Assembly (NCBI GenBank): GCA_016946835.1 | Contig: JACVTC010000148.1 | Coordinates: 130,001 to 194,000, forward strand | Reading direction: 5' to 3' | DNA from: Neocallimastix lanati (nom. inval.) | Lineage: Eukaryota > Neocallimastigomycota > Neocallimastigomycetes > Neocallimastigales > Neocallimastigaceae | DNA length: 64,000 nucleotides | In this document: in pieces, positions 26,369-37,277 of the stretch | How positions within the stretch are numbered: the first letter of the stretch is position 1 | Layout of the letters: every line of letters starts with the position of its first letter | Notes under the pieces: model-generated | What the model saw: only the letters and a program-made list of their open reading frames with translations | What the model was told of the DNA's origin: nothing | Database searches by the model: none | Position numbers and translations under genes: made by a program

Positions 26369-28122
26369 ATGTTATCGGAAACTGAATATTCTTACGCTTC
26401 ATCACAAAGACAATATTTTATTGAAAATGGAGCTAATGCAACATATTTTCAATGGTTACAAAGCAAAGGTACAAATTTTACTTGCTATTTAGAATATTTA
26501 AACTCATTAAGTAAAGAACAACGATTAGATAATAAAATTGAAGTTATAAGAACAATAATATATGCTTTACATCGTCCCATACAATTTATATTTTTTTATT
26601 GGACTATACTGATTTTTATATTACATAAATTTAATTTAAGAAAACCTGTTATGCGAATTATATTAATTCATTTTATTTTACGGTAAATATTATATATAAT
26701 ATAAATATAAATATAAATAAAATAAATTAACAATTTTATAATTAAAAAAAAAATATATATATTATATATATATATAAATAAAATGAATTAACAATAATAT
26801 AATAAAAAAAATAATATATGATATAAATATAAATTAAATAAATTAATAATTTTATAATAATAAAAAAAAAAAAAAAAAAATTAATAAATTATTAATGATT
26901 ATTTCATTTTCTTTAAAAATTTTCTTTATATACCTTTCTATCTTATCTAAAATATAATACAATTCAATATAATACAATACAATAAATAAATAAATAAATA
27001 AAAAAAAAAAAAAAAAAAAGTTCTTTGGGTGATGTTATAGATAAATTTGGAGATTTAATGCCTCGTTATTTTTCAAACGATCCTATAAAAGATAATCAAG
27101 GTAACATAATAGGCTATAAATGCAAGTATGACTCTCCAGCACCTGAAATGCATCCCTTACGATGGATGGTTACTAGACAAATTGGATGTGTACTCTGGTG
27201 TTTTGGTGAGATGGTAGGAGATTGGTATCCTTTACTTCGTACGAGGGCTGTGGCAAAAAAACAAAAGTCCATGTGGTTAGTTTATATCAGTTGTGGATTA
27301 TTTAATTTATCCAAAATAGCATTAATTTCGGTTCATTTTTCTCTCAGTCCAACTCAACTCTATGATAAACAAGGAGTATATCGAAAAAAAAGAGTCAATA
27401 AGTTTTATTTCACCTATTGGCTTATACAGTTACTGATTATCTATGCTTCAATGATATATGATTGTACAGTATATTTTGTCTTAAGAAAGAATCTTTCTGG
27501 AATTGTAAAAAATTCATCAGGATTTATAAAAAAATTTAAAACCGTATCCGAATATAGAATACTTGTATCTGCTTTTGTCGGTATTACTTTTCTACCTTTG
27601 GTTTCCTTTACCATTATTGCGAAATATTATTATTATTATAAATATCAATATGATGATTTAAATTTTTCTTTTGATGAAATTCGAAAATCCATTAATAATG
27701 TTCAATATTATATGATATTCATTGATCAAATATTACTTTTACATTCAAAAGATCAAACAATAAATTCAAAAACTTCTCCTTTCCCCGGAAGTAATAATCC
27801 TTATTTCGTTAAAAAGAGTAAGAGTGATCTTTCTCTTTCAACTAATCCTAAGAAACAATATAAAAATTTCAATAATTCAATGGTATCCAATAGTTTTCAT
27901 AATAATAATAATAATAATAATAATAATATAAATTATAATTATTTAAAAGGAGATTATAAAGGAAATATAATAAATAATGAATATAATATGAATAATTCAA
28001 GATTTAATTCATTGAAATCTAATCATTCAAATAATGAAAATCGTTTCAATACACCTAAATTTGGAACGATGAATTCTCAAAGTTCATATAATAATAAAAA
28101 ATTTATAAATTATGATTATTAA
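26369..28122 (+). CDS. Tandem-family gene D: multi-pass membrane protein, unknown function
   Basis: Exons 26,369-26,682 and 27,021-28,122, with a 338-bp phase-2 intron, give 471 residues. The ATG at 26,369 (MLSETEYSY) is the only in-frame ATG before the conserved QYFIENG segment. The acceptor AG sits at the end of an A20-like tract with no pyrimidine tract, yet it gives exactly the conserved LR-SLGDVIDKFGDLMPRYF junction. Conserved features: TNFTCY, HPLRWMVTRQIGC, GDWYPLLRTRA, LSPTQLYDKQGVY, a TYWLIQLLIIYAS helix and FSFDEIRKSINNVQYYMIFIDQILL. The tail of about 120 residues is Lys/Ser-rich at first, then has an (Asn)9 run and Asn-rich repeats, and ends KKFINYDY without the A/C end motif. No domain is recognised. 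Confidence 0.86.
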
Positions 28123-28171
28123 TCTTAATTCAAATTTATATATTTGTATTTATTTATTTATTTATTTTATT

Positions 28172-28207
<36 letters not shown>

Positions 28208-29986
28208 TATTTATTTTTTTATAAAAATATTAAATTATAATCAATTTTATATGATTAATTAATTAATTAATTGATTTTTTTTTTTTTTTTATAAAAAAAA
28301 AAAATAATAATAATAAACTTCAAAAAAAAAAAAAAAAAAAAAAAAATCAAGAAAACGAATAGACAACAATCTTTATATTTATTAAGTATTTATTCAAATT
28401 TATTTCAATAAATTAAAATATTCCATTATTAAATATAACAAATTATATATATATATTTTCATAATTTTATTATATAATATAATTTTCTTTCACTTTTTTT
28501 TTTTTTTAAAAAAAAAAACTTTTTCTCATTTATTTTAAAGTATATTTGTATATACAACTCTTAATATCAATACATTAATAAATTTCAGAAATTTTTTATT
28601 AAATAAATTAATTATTTTAAGATAAAAATTTTTTCAAGAATAATTTTTTTTTTTTTTTTTACTTTTTAATAAGTTTATATTCAGTATTTATAAATAAAAC
28701 GAATTATATATATGGATAAAATAAGAATAAAAAATTAAAAAAAAAAAATTAAAAGAGTATATGTAATATATAATGTTAAATTAATAAAAACAGAATATGA
28801 TATATTGTTAATAAAAAAAAAAAAAAATAATTAAAAATTTAATATATATAAATTATTAAAATTATTTCAGGTTCAATAAATTTATTTTATTATATTTTAT
28901 ATTATCTAAATGGGTAATACATAAATTTAAAATAGCGTTATATATTATATGAATAATTTTTAAATTTTATTATTATTATTATTTTATAAAATTGATTAAT
29001 TTATAAATATAAATAAAATATATATACAATGAAACATTTGTTGTATACATATATATATATTTTTTTATTTTTATTTTTTTATATTCATTTAATTTTTTTT
29101 TTTTTTTTTTATATTTTTTTTTTGTTCATTTGTTAGTTATAATAAAAATGATCATTAATAAGTAAAATATATAATTTGATATAGTATTAATAAATACTAA
29201 TAAAAGCATAACAAAAAAAAATAAAAATAAAAATAAAACATTTTTTAAAATAAAAATAATATTGTAGTATGCATCCTTTTTTTTTTTTTTTTTTTTTATA
29301 TATTTTTCACAAAAAAAAAATAATACATTTGAAAATTAAGTTAGCATGTTAAGATACTACGATGACTATTAAACTTTTTTTTTTTTTTTTTACTCAAAGG
29401 AATTATTATAATGAAATTCTTTGCATGTTCTTATATGAAAAATGATATTTATTATATGCTTTTGATAAATATGAAGAAATTTTTTCTCTTGGTTGCAAAA
29501 TGTTTTTTTTTTTTTTTTTTTTATTTTTGTTATTTTATTTTATGTATCATTTAAAAAGTATCCCAAATAAATTATAAATAACTGTTAGAATATCTTGGTT
29601 AAGTAATCAGTTCATATGACAATAAATGGGAATATTTAAATATATATTTTTTTTTTATTAAGAAAAAGTTACTTTAAATGTTTTTATTTCCTCAGTGTTG
29701 ACATTGACAGGTAGCATCTTTTAAAGTTCATGATAAATAAGGACTATATAAATTTATTACTTTAATTTTTTTTTTTTTTTTTACTTTATTTACTTTTTTA
29801 CTGAAATATATAAATAATATGAATAAAAAAGGAATAGCAAATGAAAATATATATATATATATAAATAAAATAAAATAAAATAAAAAAAGTTACTTAGTAA
29901 ATATTAAAAATTAAAATCATATGATTCAATCAACTATTTTTTTACTTCCATATCAATATTTTTTATTTTTAATTTCTAAAAATTTA
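28123..29986. other. AT-rich intergenic DNA between gene D and the MULE
   Basis: No gene seen. Long poly-T and poly-A tracts, TATT repeats just after gene D, and interrupted frames at about 29,330-29,760 in slightly more complex sequence that cannot be assigned. Confidence 0.6.
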
Positions 29987-29995
29987 AATTAATAG
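29987..29995. repeat. MULE target-site duplication, left (AATTAATAG)
   Basis: The 9-bp word AATTAATAG directly precedes the left terminus and recurs directly after the right terminus at 34,869-34,877. Nine bases is the typical length for Mutator-like elements. Confidence 0.88.
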
Positions 29996-30062
29996 GGGGG
30001 TGGTGCGTTTCGGAATGTGGCTTTAAATATTTTTACATAAATTTTCATTTCGTAATGTGGCT
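29996..30062 (+). repeat. MULE left TIR with subterminal repeat
   Basis: The outer 20 bases mirror the right end at 34,849-34,868. A second copy of the TTTCGNAATGTGGCTT core follows at 30,048-30,064, one 41-bp step inside the first. Confidence 0.85.
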
Positions 30063-30529
30063 TATATTATTTTTTATAAATTTTTATTTATGAATATAAT
30101 ATTTAAATATTAAAATAAAATGGCACATATAATTTCTTTGAAAAAATAATTATTAAAAATATTTAAAATGTGATATATTTCAAAAAAAATAATGATTTAC
30201 ATTCGCCATATTCTGAAAATTTTTATTTATTTATTAATTTATTCATTTAATTATTTAATAATAATATTTAATAATATTTCTTTTTATACTATTTTCTAAT
30301 TATAAAGTTTGTTTATTATATGGAAATATAATAATTTACATTAATTTAAAATACTGTAAAAATTATAATAAAATTCATGTTAATATATATGAATATGCTA
30401 TATCATTTACTTTATTATATAATTTATTTGTTGCTAAATTCAGTTTTTATATTAATTTCATATCAATATCTTATTTATTTTATTTTATCATATTATATAT
30501 TATTATTTCACTGCATATTTATTTTATTT

Positions 30530-31660
30530 TATTTTATTTTATTTCGAATGATACTTGCAATTTATTATAATTCACATATTTATTTTATTTTATTAGTACT
30601 TGTATTTTTATTATAATTCAAATATTTATTTTGTTTTATTTTATTTTATTTTTATTAATACTTGTATTTTTATTATAATTCAAATAATTTTTTTATTTTA
30701 TTTTATTTTATTTTATTTTTATTAATACTTGTATTTTTATTATAATTCAAATAATTTTTTTATTTTATTTTATTTTATTTTATTTTTATTAATACTTGTA
30801 TTTTTATTATAATTCAAATAATTTTTTTATTTTATTTTATTTTATTTTATTTTTATTAATACTTTATTCCTTTATATTACTTCACTATTTATTTTATTTT
30901 ATTTTATTTTATTTTATTTTATTTTATTTTATTTTATTTTATTTTATTTTATTTTATTTTATTTTATTTTATTTTATTTTATTCAATCTGTACTTCATAT
31001 TTATATTTCAATATTTATTCATTTTATTTTATTGTATTTTATTTTATTTTATTTTATTTTATTTTATTTTATTTTATTATATTTTATTTTATTTTATTTT
31101 ATTCATTCTGTATTTCATATTTATATTTCAACTATTTATTTTATTTTATTCAATCTGTACTTCATATTTATATTTCAACTATTTATTTTATTTTATTCAT
31201 TCTGTATTTCATATTTATATTTCAACTATTTATTTTATTTTATTCAATCTGTACTTTATATTTATATTTCAACTATTTATTTTATTTTATTCATTCTGTA
31301 CTTCATATTTATATTTCAACTATTTATATTATTTTTATTTTATTTTATTTTATTTTATTCAATCTGTACTTCATATTTTTATTTCAACTATTTATTTTAT
31401 TTTATTTTATTCAATCTGTACTTCATATTTATATTTCAACTATTTATTTTATTTTATTCATTCTGTATTTCATATTTATATTTCAACTATTTATTTTATT
31501 TTATTCATCCTGTACTTCATATTTATATTTCAACTATTTATTTTATTTTATTCAATCTGTACTTTATATTTATATTTCAACTATTTATTTTATTTTATTT
31601 TATTTTATATACTTATACTTCTATATTATTACATTCTATATTTTTTTCATTTTATTTTTA
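30530..31660. repeat. TTTTA array and 47-bp minisatellite in the MULE left arm
   Basis: From about 30,530 there are 45-70-bp units built of TTATTTTA runs and ACTTGTATTTTTATTATAATTC. TTTTA pentamers dominate 30,890-31,100. From 30,985 to about 31,610 eleven units of roughly 47-53 bp share TCTGTACTTCATATTTATAT and TTTCAACTATTTATTTTA; units beginning CATTC and CAATC roughly alternate. All large plus-strand open frames here are translations of this repeat. Confidence 0.88.
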
Positions 31661-31674
31661 AATATTCTTTTTAA

Positions 31675-32461
31675 AATTCTTATTTCCTTTTTAATATTTT
31701 TTTATCTAATATTTTAAATAAATTTTATATAATACGAAAATCTTTTTTACTCAGGAGCATTATATTTAACTTGATAAGGAAAGATTATTTGAAAATTTAA
31801 TTATAAATATTAAATTAAAACTTTTTTTTAGTAATAGTAATAATAACAATAACATTTTTAAACATAAATTTCTATTAAATAATAAATAAATTATTTTAGA
31901 TATTTATATTATACAAATCTAATAAACTAACAAAAAGAGCATTACTATTTTTACAAATAGTAAAGTTTTTTTTAGAAAGCCTGATAGAAATAATTTAAAA
32001 TATTAATTATTTTCTTTTATAAGTATTATAATACTTAAATATCATTATATATATTTAAAATGTATATTTGAATATTTATTAAAAATATGAAATATACATT
32101 AAATATATTTTTAAAAAATATATTAATTTAATAATTGGTTTATTTTATAAAAATTATTTATTTATTTATTAATTTACTACAATATAAAATAAAAATAATG
32201 CGAAATGCAATACATTCATATTTTTAATATTTTATAATACTAATATATAATAATAAAGACATCTTTTAATTTATTTAATAATATTTAATAAAGTAAAAAA
32301 TATTTAAAATAAATTTATAAAAAAAATTTTTTTTAATATTTTTAAGCTAACCCTATCAATAAATATTAAATAAATTTCAATATTGAATTTCTTATTAAAT
32401 AAAAAAATTTAATTTTCAGTTAATTGTAATTATGATTTTGAAAGGATTTTAATAATTATTT
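31675..32461. other. MULE interior, non-coding, downstream of the transposase
   Basis: AT-rich DNA between the minisatellite and the transposase stop codon. No second gene is visible. Confidence 0.55.
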
Positions 32462-33912
32462 TTATTTTGTTTTATTAAAATTAATGATTTCATTATTCAA
32501 TCTAATTAAACAATTAAACCAATTTTCGATGATATCATTTTTACTACATCCAATATTTTTTAATTCGGCTTCCATATTTTTATAATATTCAACTAAAATA
32601 TTAATGTCATCGACCCTTTCTGATATTCTGCTCTTTTTTCTCCAAATTCCTTTAATTCTCATATGGTAATCATAGTAAGATTTGGATTCTTCAAATTGTA
32701 TTGTATATATTAATTTATAAAATGAAGGCTTTTTTACAAATAAATTTTTTAAATAACTGTTATAAGATTCTGAAGCATTATTTGTTATGTGGTCTATATT
32801 ATTGTAATAATTCCAATATTTTATATTATAGATATTTAGAAATGTTTTCTCAAAATAATCTAAAAAATTCAAAAATTGGGAACAGGTAGATTTATATCTC
32901 ATGCATGTATTTTTAATTTTATTAAAAATATCAGGTATGTATTCAATATTAATAAAACATAAATTAGAAATCGCTTTATAATAAGTATTTAAAATATTAT
33001 GATCTTTCACTTCCTTGTAACATAATTTATTTTTTTCTGTCATTAATAATCTTTTATAATGCCAAAAACAATATTTAATATTTATATTGGGAAAAATATT
33101 TTCCACTGCATTAGATATTCCTTTTTCAAAATCACAATGAAAAATTTTTTCTGAGAAATTAATATTTGCATTATATTTAATTATATTTTTTATTATTTCA
33201 TTAAATAATATTTCGTAAGTTGTTTGTTCTTTGTTTTTTAATATTGACATGGAAGTAGTGTAAAAACAATTTAATTCTGTAACATAAGTTCTGGTAATGA
33301 ATACTTGATAACTATTAGTTGGAGCTATTAAAAATGTACCATCAGCAAATATATGTTTATTCTCCATAAATAATTTTGCTTGGAATGGTGATTGAAAAAT
33401 TATTATATTAGAATTGTTGAATATCATAAGTATTCACCTCTTATTGTTTTATAATATTCAGATACATTAGGAACTTCATCAAATGTTTTTACATTAGGAA
33501 AAAATTGTTTGTTTTTATATCTTGTTATTTGGGATTTAATTGTTTTATATTCAGGGCATATATATCCTATTTCTTGAAAAATTTTATCAAATATACGTTT
33601 TGATTTTATATCAGAAGGAATCAAACTTTTTTTTATTTCATCTTTAATTTTATGTTTTATTAATGATTTAGATGCATTAATTTCATTACCAGGATGATTA
33701 TGTGAAGAATCATAATTTAAAACCTCTTTATTATCATTTAAAATAATAAAAGACTTACATTTATTTAATGTTTTATATTCAGTACATCTATATATTTTTG
33801 TATTATTTTTTTTTAATTTTGAAAAATTATATTTAAATTTTCGATCTATAATTATTTGCTCTTTTCCTCGATTTGTTTCACTTATATCAATTTTTAGATT
33901 TCCCTCTATCAA
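32462..33912 (-). pseudogene. MULE transposase with FLYWCH zinc finger, split by one frameshift
   Basis: Two minus-strand frames overlap by four bases. The upstream part (33,912-33,424, 162 residues) has a FLYWCH-type finger: YRCTEYKTLNKCKSF, then SSHNHPGNE. The downstream part (33,427-32,462, 321 residues) is the MULE DDE domain: Asp29 in FADGTF, Asp99 in HCDFEKGISNA, the C(2)H feature YCFWHYKR, and Glu220 in NNASESYNSY. All three catalytic residues are present. The parts meet at EYL / MIFNNSN. The decayed copy at 48,150-48,165 reads FMIF without a break at the same place, so here one T of a TTT run appears to have been lost. An assembly error in this homopolymer-rich genome is a real alternative. 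A protein of about 480 residues is short for MULE transposases. Confidence 0.87.
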
Positions 33913-34009
33913 AATTTTTAATATAAATATTAATAAATATGAAAATATTTATTTTTTATTTTTTATTTAATATGTATTTTCAATTTTTTTTAAAAATTAC
34001 AATTACAAA
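33913..34009. other. MULE transposase upstream region
   Basis: AT-rich DNA between the transposase start codon and the 150-bp repeats; presumed promoter side, but no defined element is visible. Confidence 0.35.
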
Positions 34010-34640
34010 TATAAAAATATTTTATTTTATTTCAAGAAAATTACTAAAAAAAATATTTATCTTTTTTTTTTTATTTTATTTTTTCATTATAAAATAAAAT
34101 ATTTATTTAATTATTATTTATTTATATAATAAAAAATTACAGTTATAAATATAAATAAATATGAAAATATTTTATTTTATTTCAAGAAAATTACTAAAAA
34201 AAAATTTATCTTTTCTTTTTTTTATTTTATTTTTTCATTATAAAATAAAATATTTATTTAATTATTATTTATTTATATAATAAAAAATTACAGTTATAAA
34301 TATAAATAAATATGAAAATATTTTATTTTATTTCAAGAAAATTACTAAAAAAAAATTTATCTTTTCTTTTTTTTATTTTATTTTTTCATTATAAAATAAA
34401 ATATTTATTTAATTATTGTTTATTTATATAATAAAAAATTACAGTTATAAATATAAATAAATATGAAAATATTTTATTTTATTTCAAGAAAATTACTAAA
34501 AAAATATTTATCTTTTCTTTTTTTTATTTTATTTTTTTATTATAAAATAAAATATTTATTTAATTATTATTTATTTATTTATTTATATAATAAAAAATTA
34601 CAGTTATAAATATAAATAAAAATGAAAATATTTTATTTTA
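34010..34640. repeat. About four 150-bp tandem repeats in the MULE right arm
   Basis: The word TTCAAGAAAATTACTAAAAA starts at 34,031, 34,181, 34,332 and 34,483, a period of 150-151 bp. Copies are nearly identical, and a partial fifth starts near 34,615. They lie upstream of the transposase and could affect its expression or be transposase-binding repeats (inference). Confidence 0.88.
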
Positions 34641-34799
34641 TTTTTTTTGTATTTTATTTTTTTAATCTTTTTTATTTTTTTTATTTTTTTATTTTTTTAT
34701 TTTTTATTATCAAATATATATTAAATTATGAAATTATTATAAAATAAAATATTTATTTAATTATTATTTAATTATTTATTTATATAAAAAAATTTATAT

Positions 34800-34868
34800 A
34801 TAATACGCCATCTCAAAAAGCATGTGGCTTAAATCTATTCACGTGCGGTTCCGAAACGCGCTCTCCCC
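34800..34868 (-). repeat. MULE right TIR
   Basis: Reads GCATGTGGCTTAAAT, then CACGTGCGGTTCCGAAACGCG and ends CTCTCCCC; the outer 20 bases are the inverted match of the left end. Confidence 0.85.
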
Positions 34869-34877
34869 AATTAATAG
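34869..34877. repeat. MULE target-site duplication, right (AATTAATAG)
   Basis: Identical to 29,987-29,995 and directly adjacent to the right terminus. Confidence 0.88.
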
Positions 34878-35582
34878 TTACACAGAATATTAATTTTTAT
34901 ATAATAAAAGCCACATATTTCCATAAAAATATTTATATAATATGTATATAACATCCAATTTAATCAGAAATTAATTATTGCTTATAATAAGAAAAAAAAT
35001 TATTATTATTTTTTTTTTTTTAAATTTCTTTTTATTTATATATTTTTATATACTATATATATCTTTAAAATTCTTTTCTTAAATTTTTTGTATTTTTTTT
35101 TGTAATTTTTTTTTTTTTGTGTTTTTACAAATATTAATATTATTTTATTGCTAGCAATAATAATAATAATAATTTATTTTTATTTTTAATTTTTTTTTTT
35201 CTTTTTTACTTATTTTTTTAAAAAATTTTATAATATTTTGTTATTTTGTTATTTTTTCTTTTATATTATTAATATTTTTAACATTTTTTAATTTTTTTTT
35301 TTTAACTATATACTTATTTATAATAATTAGTTTAAAATTTTATATGATTAAAATCTAGATGAAATAATGATATAAAATATATACTTAAATCAGTATATAA
35401 AAATAATATTATATATATTTACAAAATTCATTGTTTTAATATTATTATTTTTATTTTTTTTTTATATATATTTCTAATATATATAAAATTTAAAAATTTA
35501 AAAAATATTATTCCATATTTATCATTTTATTTATTTATTTATTTATTTTTTTTTTCTTTCAAGATAATTTTTTTTTATCAAA
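34878..35582. other. AT-rich DNA between MULE and CotH gene
   Basis: Homopolymers and ATT/AAT runs. It includes the presumed 3' untranslated region of the minus-strand CotH gene; nothing else seen. Confidence 0.6.
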
Positions 35583-37277
35583 TTAAAAGCTTACTTTTGG
35601 AACACATGATTTACTTGGTGGATTTTTATCTCCCTTCCAAGTAATACAAAATTCTTTTTTAATAGCTTCAGATCTCATTTCAACCCATTCGTAGAGACCC
35701 CATTGAAGTTCATCAATTTCATTTTTGAAATTGGCCTTGAAATCATTATAGTTGAAACTTGGACTTTCATTCTTGGCAACATATGGACGAGTAAAGGAGT
35801 AATCCCATTTCATTTCAGGCTTGTAACGTTTATAGTAGGATTCAACAACATCAGTGAAAGCAACTGGGTTGAAAACGGTTTGAACAACTGAAATAAGAGT
35901 ATTAACGAAACGTTGATGAAGAGCTGGTGTGGAAGCAATGAATTTATCAACTAAAGTACGATATTTAGCGTCATCTTCAGCAATATTCCAGGTACGGTTA
36001 AGCATAGTAGTGTAAGAAATAGTTGGGAATTTTCTACCAACATTATTAACTGGTGGATATAAACCAATACCAAAGGTTTCATCATGATCTTGAGTAATGA
36101 AATAGTATTTGAAGGTATCCTTAGTAGATTGTGTTGGATCATCGTAGAAAACATAATTATTGGTAGTGTACCAATAACCATCCCAATCACCAGTTAAATA
36201 TTCCATAGCCATAGCTTTGTGGAAGGTGTCAATATCAAACCATTTACTTTCAAATTCATTTAATTCATCTTGATTATTGGTGTCAAGTTCGCTAAGAGCC
36301 TTACAAAAAGCGATTAATTTGTCTCTGCTATCGTCATCAGAATCGAAAAGACCATAGTAATCATCGTCATCTGGTTTGTATTCAAAATCAGCACCAGTAG
36401 TACCATCTAAAATTTGACCAATAGTTCTTGGTGGACTAGCGACTTCGGTTTCTGGATTACCGTAGAATTCAGTATTAATAAATGAATCGGAAGGAGCGGT
36501 TTCTTGTAAAGTATAGAAACCAGCTGGCTTTTTATTGTAATAAACACGTACCATAATAGAGTGAATACTTGGCATACCAAGAGCTTGAATAATATTACCA
36601 TAAATTAATTGACGAAGGTTAGTTGGATCTTCACCACCAGTACGTAATTTTAAGACATATCTTCCGTTAATACCCTTAGCTCCATCTTGATTGTTACCTA
36701 ACTTCATTTTAATTTGGAATCTAGAGAATTCATAGTTTTTAGCAGAAGCAGAGACCTTAGAAAAACTTTCAACAGAATCCTTTAAATAGAAGGTAACATT
36801 TTCCAACTTTGCATTAGTATTAGTGTATCTCTTTGGATTATGGAAGAAAGTTTCAGTGTTACTACCGGTAATATGAACTGTTGGAATATAAGAATCATCA
36901 AAAAGGGTAGTTTTTCCAATACTTCTATTCCAATTAGTGAAATTAGCTGGGTGATCGAAGGTCTTAAGTTGTTCGAGAGTCTTTTCTCTTTCAAAGAATT
37001 CATTGTAGGTTTTGGTCATTTTTTCATCAAATTTTCTGTAGAAACTTTCTGTAACATCATCAACAATATAGTAATATTTGAATGTTTCTTCTGGAACATC
37101 TTCTACAGTGATAGAGTATAAAATACCATCTTCATTGACAGGAGTAAGATCATAAGTATTTCCATGATGAATTTTTAATTGAACTTTTGTACCAAAGGCA
37201 ATGACGTTGAAAGTAGCATTTCTACTAAATACAGAGCCTACTATGAAGGCTAATAATACTAATATTTGTTTATACAT
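35583..37277 (-). CDS. CotH-family secreted protein (CotH kinase fold)
   Basis: A 564-residue single-exon protein. Residues 1-19 are a clear signal peptide (MYKQILVLLAFIVGSVFSRN). A beta-rich N-terminal region (20-130) is followed by the CotH domain (about 140-490) with LKLRTGGEDPTNLRQLIYGN near 209-228, RVYYNKKPAGFYTLQE near 244-259, EYLTGDWDGYWYTTNNY near 359-375 and the metal/nucleotide-type motif TQDHDETFG at 395-403. In bacteria CotH is an atypical secreted protein kinase that phosphorylates spore-coat proteins; in Mucorales CotH proteins act as surface ligands. The GEDPTNLRQ...DETFG pattern suggests a preserved fold here, and activity is inferred only. Anaerobic fungi carry many CotH proteins, often with dockerins; this one has none and ends in a short Cys-containing tail (CITWKGDKNPPSKSC). 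The codons are clearly less AT-rich than the surroundings. Confidence 0.88.
   Translation of the reverse strand: MYKQILVLLAFIVGSVFSRNATFNVIAFGTKVQLKIHHGNTYDLTPVNEDGILYSITVEDVPEETFKYYYIVDDVTESFYRKFDEKMTKTYNEFFEREKTLEQLKTFDHPANFTNWNRSIGKTTLFDDSYIPTVHITGSNTETFFHNPKRYTNTNAKLENVTFYLKDSVESFSKVSASAKNYEFSRFQIKMKLGNNQDGAKGINGRYVLKLRTGGEDPTNLRQLIYGNIIQALGMPSIHSIMVRVYYNKKPAGFYTLQETAPSDSFINTEFYGNPETEVASPPRTIGQILDGTTGADFEYKPDDDDYYGLFDSDDDSRDKLIAFCKALSELDTNNQDELNEFESKWFDIDTFHKAMAMEYLTGDWDGYWYTTNNYVFYDDPTQSTKDTFKYYFITQDHDETFGIGLYPPVNNVGRKFPTISYTTMLNRTWNIAEDDAKYRTLVDKFIASTPALHQRFVNTLISVVQTVFNPVAFTDVVESYYKRYKPEMKWDYSFTRPYVAKNESPSFNYNDFKANFKNEIDELQWGLYEWVEMRSEAIKKEFCITWKGDKNPPSKSCVPKVSF

Larger units (their letters stand above)
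29996..34868 (-). mobile_element. Complete-looking Mutator-like (MULE) DNA transposon, 4.87 kb
   Basis: Terminal inverted repeats start GGGGGTGGTGCGTTTCGGAA (left) and, read inward from the right, GGGGAGAGCGCGTTTCGGAA; 16 of the first 20 bases match. A 9-bp duplication flanks the element. Inside are a minus-strand FLYWCH + MULE transposase (32,462-33,912), an 11-unit minisatellite in the left arm (30,985-31,610) and four 150-bp tandem repeats in the right arm (34,010-34,640). Near the left end the TIR core recurs once 41 bp further in (CGGAATGTGGC at 30,011; CGTAATGTGGC at 30,052), like a repeated transposase-binding site. The perfect target duplication suggests a fairly recent insertion. The transposase reading frame is split once, so autonomy is doubtful. 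Confidence 0.88.

Noticed and set aside
31100-31610. Regular 47-53-bp repeats, superficially CRISPR-like
   Set aside because: No unique spacers, units are contiguous and AT-rich, no cas genes, and the host is eukaryotic.
30796-31674. Long plus-strand open frames (292 and 209 residues) of Phe/Tyr/Ile/Leu
   Set aside because: They are translations of TTTTA and 47-bp repeats; more than one frame is open over the same array.
33420-33430. Programmed frameshift or intron in the MULE transposase
   Set aside because: No intron sites fit, and the other copy reads through continuously at this position, so a single-base loss or sequencing error is simpler.
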